Source: Pseudomonadota bacterium | Lineage (GTDB): Bacteria; Pseudomonadota; Alphaproteobacteria; Rhizobiales; Beijerinckiaceae | NCBI GenBank assembly: GCA_023386155.1 | Contig: JAEWKH010000159.1 | Location: forward strand, 1-5,682 | Length of the DNA: 5,682 nt | Direction of reading: 5' to 3' | Shown: positions 1 to 5,520 of the stretch, piece after piece | How positions within the stretch are numbered: the first letter of the stretch is position 1 | Layout of the letters: each line of letters opens with the position of its first letter | Notes under the pieces: model-generated | Seen by the model: only the letters and a program-made list of their open reading frames with translations | Told to the model about the DNA's origin: nothing | Database searches by the model: none | Position numbers and translations under genes: made by a program

Positions 1-305
1 TGTATGTCGAGGGCCAGCTTCAGACGCGCAAATGGACCGACCAGCAGGGGGTTGAGAAGTACTCGACCGAGGTGGTGCTGCAGCGTTTCCGCGGCGAGCT
101 GACGATCCTGGACAGCCGCGGCGGCGGCTCATCGTCCGAGTACGGCGACGAGGAGCAGGGCCAGATCAGCCGCGGCGGCGACTTTGGACGCTCGCCCTCG
201 CAGGATCGCCGCCCGGCCCCGTCCTTCGGCGGAGGCGGTGGCAGCGGCAGCGGCGGGGGAGGCGGCTCCCGCTACAGCGATATCGACGACGACATTCCCT
301 TCTAG
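1..305 (+). CDS. ssb: Single-stranded DNA-binding protein SSB, C-terminal part (5' end outside window)
   Basis: This is the last 100 codons of ssb, read from base 3. SSB binds and protects single-stranded DNA during replication, recombination and repair, and recruits partners through its acidic tip. The visible start is the end of the OB fold: YVEGQLQTRKWTDQQGVEKY, then a strand with TEVVLQRFRGELTILD. After it comes a flexible linker rich in Gly, Ser, Asp and Arg, with two poly-glycine runs near the end. The protein finishes with DIDDDIPF, the conserved acidic tip that docks SSB-interacting proteins. The stop is TAG at 303-305. The N-terminal half and any promoter or LexA site of ssb lie to the left of the window. 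Identification is very secure; only the start is unknown. Confidence 0.97.
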   Translation, partial: YVEGQLQTRKWTDQQGVEKYSTEVVLQRFRGELTILDSRGGGSSSEYGDEEQGQISRGGDFGRSPSQDRRPAPSFGGGGGSGSGGGGGSRYSDIDDDIPF

Positions 306-323
306 CTCGTCGATTATTTCGCA

Positions 324-352
324 GGAAGGCCGCCTGTCGCGGCCGGCCTTCC
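324..352 (+). terminator. GC-rich hairpin after ssb, probable terminator
   Basis: A perfect 9-bp inverted repeat (GGAAGGCCG at 324-332, CGGCCTTCC at 344-352) with an 11-base loop starts 18 bases after the ssb stop. Position and stability fit a transcription terminator. There is no T-run after it, so it is not a textbook intrinsic terminator. The rest of the gap to the next gene (353-560) holds no convincing gene, RNA or strong promoter. Confidence 0.55.
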
Positions 353-560
353 CAACACAGGCGCCGCCGCACCATCGAGCTTGGCCGTGGCGTCGCCTTG
401 ATCGGAACGTTCAGGACGATAGTCTTCATCCTGGGTTCCGATCTGGTACGAAGACGAAAACTTACCTTGCGTCAGGTCATGGAAGCTGATCATCTAGCGG
501 TCGATTCCGGAGCCCGACGAGGTTCCGCGTTTAAGTGAAAGGCTTCCAAGGTTCCCTGTC

Positions 561-788
561 GTGCACTGTTACTTTCATCTTGTGCACTCGCACGAACGGA
601 TCGTGGACGAGGCAGGAATCGAAGTCTCGGACCTGGACGCAGCCCATTATCAGGCTCTTAAGGCCATTCAGGAACTCAGGCAGGAAGGCGAGCCCGACGA
701 GGTCGACTGGAGCGGCTGGCACCTCGAGGTCGTCGACGAGGCTGGAAATGTCCTGCTCTCCATTCCGTTGAACGTGGCGCAGCACTAA
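561..788 (+). CDS. Small DUF6894-family protein of unknown function
   Basis: This 75-residue protein resembles the DUF6894 family, short proteins often present in many copies in Hyphomicrobiales genomes; their function is not known. Family-like features are the N-terminal YFHLV strand, the VDEAGIEVSDLDAA stretch (residues ~15-28), a central helix (ALKAIQEL), and the closing WSGWHLEVVDEAGNVLLSIP segment typical of the family. No signal peptide or membrane segment is seen, so it is probably cytoplasmic. The start is a GTG at 561, supported by AAGG at 548-551 nine bases upstream and by the family's usual beginning two or three residues before the YFHL motif. No in-frame ATG offers a better start. 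It stands alone, with 255 bases before it and 156 after it. The family call is by recognition of pattern, not by a search. Confidence 0.82.
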   Translation: MHCYFHLVHSHERIVDEAGIEVSDLDAAHYQALKAIQELRQEGEPDEVDWSGWHLEVVDEAGNVLLSIPLNVAQH

Positions 789-944
789 TCGCTCTCGTCC
801 CGTCGGATGGCCTTCGACCGGTCCCGCCGGACGTCTTTCGCCTGCATGGGCGCGATGGCAGGGTTGCGATGCGAACATGCGGGCTTGATGTTTCGGGCGA
901 GGAGTGGTTAGCCAGCAGGCCCCATCATTGAAGACGAACCCATC

Positions 945-2063
945 ATGAGCCGCACCTCGCCGACCCTCGACACGCTCTTCACCTGGATCCGCACCGAGAG
1001 CCCGACCCACGACCGGGCCGGGGTCAACCTGATGATGGATCTCGTCGTCTCGCAGATGCAGGACGCGCCCGTGGCCGTCGAGCGCATCGCGGGCGAGCAG
1101 GGCCTGGGCGACGTGCTCGTGCTGCGGGCCGGGCCGCAGACCTCCGAGCCGGGCATCCTGGTCATGTCGCACCTCGACACGGTGCATCCCGTCGGCACGA
1201 TCGAGAACGACCTGCCGTTGCGGATCGAGGGAGACCGGCTCTACGGACCCGGTGTCTACGACATGAAGGGCGGCGCGTATTTCGCCCTGGAGGCGTTCAA
1301 GGATGTCGCCCGCAGGGGCAGCGCGGCACGGCCCATCGTCTTCCTGGTGACGCCGGACGAGGAGATCGGCTCGCCGATCACCCGGCCGATGATCGAGGAG
1401 ATCGGGCGCCGCTCGGCCTGTGCGCTCGTGACGGAGCCGGCCCGCGACGGCGGCCAGGTCGTCACGGCCCGCAAAGGGGTCGGGCGCTTCGACGTGCATG
1501 TGGAAGGCCGCCCCGCCCATGCGGGCTCGCGCCACAAGGAGGGCCGCAACGCCGTCTACGAGGCGGCGCGGCAGATCCTCGCCATCGAGGCGATGACGGA
1601 TTATTCACGGGGGATCACCACGACGGTCGGCATGGTCTCGGGCGGCACGGCGGTGAACACAATCCCGCAGCATTGCCGCTTCCCGGTGGACCTGCGGGTC
1701 GAGACGGTGGCGGACGGCGAGGCCGTGACGGCCGCGATCCTCGGCCTGACGCCCTCAAACCCCGACTTCAGGCTCACCGTCACGGGCGGAATGAACCGGC
1801 CGCCCTACGAGCGGACCGAGGCGACCTCGAAGCTCTTCGACCATGCCAAGTCGCTCGCTGCCGAGATCGGCTTCGACCTCGTCTCCGCGCCGCGGGTCGG
1901 CGGCGGCTCGGACGGCAACTTCACGGCGGCTCTGGGCATCCCGACCCTCGACGGGCTCGGCATCGACGGCGACGGGGCGCACACCCTCCAGGAATACGGC
2001 CTGATCTCGTCCATCGCGCCCAGGCAGCAGCTCATGACGCGCCTGCTGGAGACCCTGCGCTGA
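945..2063 (+). CDS. M20-family zinc metallopeptidase (glutamate carboxypeptidase-like)
   Basis: A complete 372-residue M20 peptidase of the carboxypeptidase G2/ArgE/DapE type, which removes a terminal residue or acyl group using two zinc ions. All expected ligands and catalytic residues are visible: H76 in SHLDTVHP with the assisting D78, the bridging D106 in GPGVYDMKGG, the catalytic base E139 and ligand E140 in TPDEEIGS, E164 in TEP, and H346 near the C-terminus in GDGAHT. The lid/dimerisation domain runs from about 177 to 285 and carries the conserved H192 in PAHAG. The length is normal for the family. There is no signal peptide, so it is cytoplasmic; the natural substrate (glutamyl conjugate, dipeptide or N-acyl amino acid) cannot be told from sequence. 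The ATG at 945 has only a weak GAAGA upstream. Its stop overlaps the start proposed for the next gene, suggesting translational coupling. Confidence 0.93.
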   Translation: MSRTSPTLDTLFTWIRTESPTHDRAGVNLMMDLVVSQMQDAPVAVERIAGEQGLGDVLVLRAGPQTSEPGILVMSHLDTVHPVGTIENDLPLRIEGDRLYGPGVYDMKGGAYFALEAFKDVARRGSAARPIVFLVTPDEEIGSPITRPMIEEIGRRSACALVTEPARDGGQVVTARKGVGRFDVHVEGRPAHAGSRHKEGRNAVYEAARQILAIEAMTDYSRGITTTVGMVSGGTAVNTIPQHCRFPVDLRVETVADGEAVTAAILGLTPSNPDFRLTVTGGMNRPPYERTEATSKLFDHAKSLAAEIGFDLVSAPRVGGGSDGNFTAALGIPTLDGLGIDGDGAHTLQEYGLISSIAPRQQLMTRLLETLR

Positions 2064-2540
2064 GCCCAATCGCCATCAGCGATATGCGCGACCGGCCCGG
2101 CTTCGCCGATGCGGTCGCGGACCGTGTCTGGCGCGCCTTCTGGAAGGACAAGGGGCATCCCCTGAGCCTGCTTGCCGGGCTCGTGCGGGAGAGCCTCGGG
2201 GCCGGGCCTGTCCCTACGGCATTGGTGGCGCACGAGGGCGATGCCTTCATCGGCACAGCCTCCCTCATCGCCTGCGACGAAGGCACGAGGCCGCACTACA
2301 CGCCCTGGGTCGCGGCCCTGTGGGTCGAGCCGGAGCATCGCCGTCGCGGCATCGGGGCGGCCCTGGTGGACCGGGCGGCCGAACTCGCTTTCCAGGCCGG
2401 GGCGGGTCTACCTGCTGTCCGGGCCGCACCGGCGGGCATTCTATGAGGGGCTCGGCTGGTCGGTGCTCGAGGCGCTTCCGTTGGAAGAGAACATGCTCGT
2501 CCTGATCAGGGGCAAGGCGTCCGGTTCGATCGTCGCCTAA
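2060..2540 (+). pseudogene. GNAT-family N-acetyltransferase, split by a frameshift
   Basis: Together two reading frames make one GNAT acetyltransferase, an enzyme type that moves acetyl from acetyl-CoA to an amine; the substrate is unknown. The first frame gives residues 1-~114 and contains the acetyl-CoA binding motif A, WVEPEHRRRGIGAALVDRA (residues 88-106), with the RxxGxG core. The usual last strand and helix, VYLLSGPHRRAFYEGLGW, are found in another frame from about 2406 and read on to TAA at 2538-2540. The switch lies in the G-rich stretch 2396-2408 and needs two lost bases or one gained. Without it, the first frame ends at 2444-2446 after an unrelated 14-residue tail. The likely start is a CTG at 2060, overlapping the peptidase stop (CTGA), with GGAG at 2048-2051 placed 8 bases before it; the first ATG is at 2084 but has no ribosome binding site. 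It may be a true pseudogene or a sequencing error. Confidence 0.8.
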
Positions 2541-2604
2541 AGCATCGTGCGGACCCAGCGGGCCGCGCTAGCGAAAATTGGACACCACTTTTGGGTCCGA
2601 TGCT
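2541..2604. repeat. Palindromic intergenic element between convergent genes, possible two-way terminator
   Basis: This element fills all 64 bases between the GNAT stop and the marC stop. The outer arms AGCATC (2541-2546) and GATGCT (2599-2604), and the next arms GGACCCA (2551-2557) and TGGGTCC (2592-2598), pair perfectly with a 4-base bulge on the left. The interior contains the 8-bp palindrome CGCTAGCG and an AAAATTGG...CCACTTTT pair. The AGCATCG-GGACCCA-AAAGTGG pattern resembles palindromic repeats I recall from Hyphomicrobiales intergenic regions. Its position suggests that it ends transcription from both sides. Confidence 0.75.
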
Positions 2605-3243
2605 CTAAGCCGCCGGCGCCCTGAGCAGGGCCAGTACCCCGTCGATGATGAACTGCACCGCGAGGCCCGCCAGGATCACGCCGAGGAGGCGGGTCAGCAC
2701 CACGTTGCCGGTCACGCCGAGCCAGCGGGAGACCCGGTCGGCGGCGGAGAACACCAGAAGGCAGCTCAGGATTCCCAACGCGATCAGGATCAGCAGCGCG
2801 GTCAGGTAGCCGATATTGCCGTCGGCCCGTCCGGCGAGCAGGATCACCGCCGTGATGGCGCCGGGGCCGGCCATCAGCGGGATGGCGAGCGGGAAGGCGG
2901 CGACGTTGCGGATGTGGTCCTCGGTGATGGCGATGTCGGCCGTGTGCTGCTTGCGCTCGTTGCGGCGCTCGAACACCATCTCGAAGGCGATCCAGAACAG
3001 CAGCAGGCCGCCGGAGATGCGGAAGGCCGGGATGCCGACCCCGAGGAGCCGCAGGAGGACCTCGCCGCCGAGACCGAAGAAGGCCAGGATGCCGAAGGCG
3101 ATCAGGCAGGCGCGCCGGGAGACCCTCTGCCGCTCCTCGGCGTTCATGCCCCGGGTCAGCGACACGAAGATCGGCGCCAGCGCCACCGGATCGAGGGTGA
3201 CGAGGAGGGTGACGAGGGCGGCGGAGATATAGTCGAGGAGCAT
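2605..3243 (-). CDS. MarC-family integral membrane protein
   Basis: This 212-residue protein belongs to the MarC/UPF0056 family of inner-membrane proteins, whose function is still unclear despite the historical name (multiple antibiotic resistance). About six membrane segments can be seen: residues ~7-28, 47-67, 73-92, 115-137, 143-166 and 184-207. Two family signatures are present: LDPVALAPIFVSLT in the first segment and FPLAIPLMAGPGAI in the fourth. A charged loop, FERRNERKQH, lies between segments 3 and 4. The ATG at 3243 is preceded by AAGAAGG (complement of 3252-3258), well spaced at 8 bases, so the start is firm. Length is normal. A marC-like gene near ssb, often with gyrA beyond, is an arrangement I recall from other alphaproteobacteria, so this may be the remnant of that neighbourhood. 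It is divergent from the phosphatase gene across a 69-base gap that must hold both promoters. Confidence 0.92.
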   Translation of the reverse strand: MLLDYISAALVTLLVTLDPVALAPIFVSLTRGMNAEERQRVSRRACLIAFGILAFFGLGGEVLLRLLGVGIPAFRISGGLLLFWIAFEMVFERRNERKQHTADIAITEDHIRNVAAFPLAIPLMAGPGAITAVILLAGRADGNIGYLTALLILIALGILSCLLVFSAADRVSRWLGVTGNVVLTRLLGVILAGLAVQFIIDGVLALLRAPAA

Positions 3244-3312
3244 CGGCTGGACCTTCTTCCAAGCTTTGCTTTATGGGGTGACCGGGTCGATTTGACGAGA
3301 GGCGATGCGACA

Positions 3313-4167
3313 ATGTTCACGGTTTTGGATCGGATCAGCTGGCCGGGGCATCCCGACAAGCCCAACGAGGATATCTGCGGCGTCTCGGGCGACTGGGCCT
3401 GGGTCATCGATACCTCGATCTTTCCCGGCACCGAGCCGGTCATGCCCGGGACAAGCGATGCGGCCTGGCTCGCCCGGTTCGCGGACGAGCGGCTCTCGAA
3501 CCTCGCTCCCCAGGCGCAGGATGGCGCGACCCTCCTGCGGCACGTGATGGAGGAGGCCCGCACGGCCTATCGCGCCGTCGCGCCCGCCGAGCGGCACGAG
3601 GATTTCATCGCCTGGCCCCTCGGGGCCATGACCCTGGTGCGCCGCAGGGGCAATGTGCTCGATGCCTGGACCTTCGGCGATACCACGGCCTATGTCCGGC
3701 AGCCCGACGGGACCGTCGCGACCCTCGGCGACGCCCCCGGCCTGCGCGAGGCGGAAGCCGCGAAGGCGGCCGAGCTCATGCGGCAGGCAAACTCCAGGCC
3801 CACGGCCATCCTTTCCGAGCCCGTCTTTCTCGCCTGGCTCGCGGAGCGCCGCGAGCGGCAGCGGAAGAGCGGCGTTCCGGCGGCGCTCCTGAGCGTCAAC
3901 CCGGACGCCGCCGACCGGCTGCGGCACGAAACGGCCCCCTGCGAGGACGGCACCGCGATCCTCCTGGCCTCGGACGGCTTCTCCGCCCTGGTCGATCTCT
4001 ACGAAGCCATGGACGCCAGGACCCTCATGGAAGCCGCCCTCGCATCCGGCCTCGAGCCCCTGGCGAGGCTGGCGCGGGAGATCGAGACCGAGCGCGACCC
4101 GGCCGGCCGGCTCTACCCCCGGTTCAAGCAGAGCGACGACACGACGGCGATGTTGCTGAGGGCGTAG
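3313..4167 (+). CDS. PP2C-like serine/threonine phosphatase domain protein
   Basis: A 284-residue single-domain protein of the PP2C (PPM) phosphatase fold, which removes phosphate from Ser/Thr using two Mn/Mg ions. PP2C elements in order are: PNED with the acidic D20; VID with D33, where most PP2Cs have the DG of motif 2; FGDTTAYV (121-128), matching the GDSRAYL strand; LLASDGFSALVD (217-228) with D221; and SDDTTAMLL (274-282) with D275/D276. So the metal ligands are kept, but the glycine after D33 is a threonine (DTS), and the GHGG loop is replaced by SIFPG. No signal peptide or membrane helix is seen, so it is cytosolic. The ATG at 3313 has GAGAGG at 3297-3302, ten bases upstream. The open frame continues far upstream, but only as antisense of marC. 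No partner kinase is in the window, so its target is unknown. Confidence 0.82.
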   Translation: MFTVLDRISWPGHPDKPNEDICGVSGDWAWVIDTSIFPGTEPVMPGTSDAAWLARFADERLSNLAPQAQDGATLLRHVMEEARTAYRAVAPAERHEDFIAWPLGAMTLVRRRGNVLDAWTFGDTTAYVRQPDGTVATLGDAPGLREAEAAKAAELMRQANSRPTAILSEPVFLAWLAERRERQRKSGVPAALLSVNPDAADRLRHETAPCEDGTAILLASDGFSALVDLYEAMDARTLMEAALASGLEPLARLAREIETERDPAGRLYPRFKQSDDTTAMLLRA

Positions 4168-4255
4168 CAGGGGGCGAGAGAAAATTGCTGTTCCATTGTA
4201 ACGTCGATCATGCTTGTATTCGCTATCTCGGATCTGCATTCTCGATGGATTAAGC

Positions 4256-5014
4256 ATGGACTCCCGTTGGTTCCTGGTCGCGTTCGCCGCTTCAGTCATG
4301 GTTGGACCGGCCTATGGGCAAACGGCGTCTCAGGAGGCTCGAAAAGATACCTTGATAACCGTCCTCGGAAGGGGGCGCTATGAGGCAAGGCCCGATATGG
4401 CACGGGCTACGGTCTCCGTCTCCACCGAGGGAAGAACCCTTGAAAGCGTCGGGAAGCCTCATCAGGAGCGGGCTACTCGAGCTTCTAAGGTTCTTCAGGA
4501 TCTTCAGTCTCTTGGTGCTGAAATGGAGAAGAGCAGTTTCAAGGTGGACGAGCGCCGCGTTCAGAGGCCGGTGCCGCCTATTCAACCAGGGCCCGGACAA
4601 CGCTATGAGACGGTGGTCGAGGGATATGTGGCGACGACGTCATTCTCTCTGAAGACGTCTGCCATTGGTGAGCTGAACGCGATCGTCACCAAGCTGGCCG
4701 ATACCGGGTTGTTTGAGATTGGAGCAGTTCGATTCCAGGTGAGCCAGGAAAGGGCAGCGCTCAATCAAGCCCGCCGTGCCGCGATGCTTGATGCCAAGGA
4801 ACAAGCGCTGGCTTATGCAGAGCCTGTCGAGCTTGAGTTGAAGGAAATCGTAGCGATTACGGACGGTGAGGCCGAAGCTCCGACCGCCTATGCGGACCTT
4901 CCCGCGCGGCGAGCGCCAGGGCCGAATTCCACAGTACAAATCATTCCTCCGGCGACGCTGGAGTTTACGGCCTCCGTCAATGTGTCCTGGCGGATCGCGC
5001 CGCGAGGCCTCTGA
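4256..5014 (+). CDS. Exported SIMPL-domain (DUF541) protein
   Basis: A 252-residue protein with an N-terminal signal peptide: a short charged start (MDSR), a hydrophobic core WFLVAFAASVMVG, and a likely cleavage site after AYG at residue 21, so it should be periplasmic or surface-linked. The mature part is a SIMPL/DUF541 domain: ITVLGRGRYEARPDMARATV (33-52), the SSFKVDERRV strand, YVATTSFSLKT (124-134), and the helix LNQARRAAMLDAKEQALAYA (169-188) followed by LKEIVAITDG. Family members have been linked to oxidative-stress defence, but the molecular role is not settled. The ATG at 4256 is chosen because the signal peptide begins there; an upstream TTG at 4214 would add 14 residues ahead of it. 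The ribosome binding site is weak (GGA at 4247-4249). Base composition and third codon positions are visibly less GC-rich than the flanking genes. Confidence 0.88.
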   Translation: MDSRWFLVAFAASVMVGPAYGQTASQEARKDTLITVLGRGRYEARPDMARATVSVSTEGRTLESVGKPHQERATRASKVLQDLQSLGAEMEKSSFKVDERRVQRPVPPIQPGPGQRYETVVEGYVATTSFSLKTSAIGELNAIVTKLADTGLFEIGAVRFQVSQERAALNQARRAAMLDAKEQALAYAEPVELELKEIVAITDGEAEAPTAYADLPARRAPGPNSTVQIIPPATLEFTASVNVSWRIAPRGL

Positions 5015-5050
5015 CGGCGATTGGCCGACGCTAATCTCCATCGCCAGAAT

Positions 5051-5076
5051 GGCAGTGGCGTATCCACTTCACTGCC
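5051..5076. repeat. Short inverted repeat (hairpin)
   Basis: GGCAGTG (5051-5057) and CACTGCC (5070-5076) form a perfect 7-bp stem with a 12-base loop. The loop allows a competing smaller pairing (GTGG with CCAC). It lies 36 bases after the SIMPL stop and could contribute to ending that transcript. Confidence 0.5.
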
Positions 5077-5100
5077 GCCACAGCTTCCCTGTCATGGCCG

Positions 5101-5121
5101 TCCCCGGACGTGATCCGGGGA
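5101..5121. repeat. REP-like palindrome with CCCCGGA/TCCGGGG arms
   Basis: TCCCCGGA (5101-5108) and TCCGGGGA (5114-5121) form a perfect 8-bp stem around the 5-base loop CGTGA. Preceded by GTCATGGCCG, it resembles the short repeats reading like CCCGGA-N-TCCGGG that are scattered between genes in many alphaproteobacteria. Confidence 0.65.
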
Positions 5122-5161
5122 TCAGTGCCGGGCACCCCGATTGGAAGGGCATGCCGCCTCT

Positions 5162-5183
5162 CCCTCTCCCGGGCGGGAGAGGG
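5162..5183. repeat. REP-like palindrome with CCCTCTCCC/GGGAGAGGG arms
   Basis: A perfect 9-bp stem (5162-5170 with 5175-5183) around the 4-base loop GGGC. The flanks CCTCT on the left and CCGGGGTGAGGG on the right complete a pattern commonly repeated between genes in Hyphomicrobiales. A weak outer pair GGCAT (5148-5152) and ATGCC (5203-5207) may bound a larger unit. Confidence 0.65.
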
Positions 5184-5247
5184 CCGGGGTGAGGGCAGGC
5201 CGATGCCGATGAGGATGGTGTCCGTTCCGCCCACAACCCACATCCTT

Positions 5248-5290
5248 CGATGCGATGCGATGCGAGGCGATGCGAGGCGCAGGCGCAGGC
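5248..5290. repeat. Tandem CGATG/CGAGG pentamer repeat running into GCAGGC repeats
   Basis: Six head-to-tail pentamers run from 5248 to 5277: CGATG three times, CGAGG, CGATG, CGAGG. They are followed by two GCAGGC hexamers (5279-5290). Such a low-complexity tract is prone to slippage and so may vary in copy number between strains. It lies directly beside the large palindrome. Confidence 0.7.
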
Positions 5291-5298
5291 GCTGTTTC

Positions 5299-5401
5299 CC
5301 TCCCCCTTGTGGGGAGGGATTAAAGGTGGGGGTGTGAGCGATAGCCTATCTGGGTCAGGCGCCCACACCCCCACCTCCACCTCCTCCCCACAAGGGGGAG
5401 G
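5299..5401. repeat. Large interrupted palindrome (about 103 bases)
   Basis: A 19-base outer arm at 5299-5317 (core CCCCCTTGTGGGGAGG) is perfectly complementary to 5383-5401. An inner 13-base arm AGGTGGGGGTGTG (5324-5336) pairs perfectly with CACACCCCCACCT (5364-5376), and GCG/CGC at 5338-5340/5360-5362 extends it. The 19-base apex is unpaired, and a few unpaired bases separate the two stems. The outer arms are themselves partly self-complementary (CCTCCCC with GGGGAGG). This matches a widely repeated intergenic palindrome type in Methylobacterium-like genomes, here by recollection only. It could form a long RNA hairpin or a DNA cruciform. Confidence 0.8.
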
Positions 5402-5428
5402 AGAGCTTCCGGCGATCCTGGGGACAAT

Positions 5429-5443
5429 GTTCTCACTTTGTTC
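5429..5443 (+). promoter_or_regulatory. LexA (SOS) operator, GTTC-N7-GTTC
   Basis: GTTC at 5429-5432, seven bases TCACTTT, then GTTC at 5440-5443: an exact match to the direct-repeat LexA box known for alphaproteobacteria. Its last base touches the -35 hexamer TTGACA of a strong promoter. This is the classical arrangement by which LexA blocks RNA polymerase until DNA damage triggers LexA self-cleavage. Motif and placement are seen directly; regulation is inferred. Confidence 0.82.
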
Positions 5444-5472
5444 TTGACAGGCAGGGTAAGCTCGGCTATATC
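5444..5472 (+). promoter_or_regulatory. Near-consensus sigma70 promoter
   Basis: TTGACA at 5444-5449, a 17-base spacer, and TATATC at 5467-5472. The -35 is perfect, the spacer optimal, and the -10 close to TATAAT. Transcription should begin near 5479-5480 and run rightwards out of the window. It abuts the LexA box, so it is expected to be repressed in undamaged cells. Confidence 0.78.
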
Positions 5473-5520
5473 ATTGCCCATCCCCGCCCGACGAGGGACG
5501 CGCTTCGCGAGGCGTCACAA

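Larger units (their letters stand above)
5015..5428. other. Gene-free stretch packed with palindromic and tandem repeats
   Basis: No convincing coding region lies between the SIMPL gene and the promoter at 5429. Open frames here read through inverted repeats and give arginine/proline/glycine-rich peptides without family likeness. The stretch holds at least four separate inverted repeats and one tandem repeat, listed individually. None has a clear T-run, so a specific terminator for the SIMPL gene cannot be named; the hairpins together may end its transcript. Confidence 0.75.

Noticed and set aside
435..449. Possible second LexA box, GTTC-N7-GTAC
   Set aside because: One half-site has a mismatch in the essential GTTC, and no promoter hexamers are placed next to it.
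531..1535. Long minus-strand open frame (334 codons) over the DUF6894 and M20 genes
   Set aside because: It is antisense to two well-recognised genes, has an Arg/Gly/His/Pro-rich composition typical of GC-rich shadow frames, and has no family features.
2578..3312. In-frame upstream extension of the PP2C gene by 245 codons
   Set aside because: This part is antisense to the marC gene and gives a low-complexity Glu/Asp/Gly/Gln-rich peptide; the PP2C motifs start only after the ATG at 3313, which has its own ribosome binding site.
3244..3312. Promoters between marC and the PP2C gene
   Set aside because: Both genes need one in this 69-base gap, but no clear -35/-10 pair could be picked on either strand.
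3271..4299. Long minus-strand open frame opposite the PP2C gene
   Set aside because: It is a shadow of the PP2C gene, Gly/Arg/Pro-rich and without family likeness.
5016..5045. GGCGAT/ATCGCC hairpin after the SIMPL gene as terminator
   Set aside because: Only 6 bp with an 18-base loop and no T-run; too weak to call.
5248..5290. Could the short repeats be a CRISPR array?
   Set aside because: The units are 5-6 bases with no spacers and no cas genes nearby; it is a simple tandem tract.
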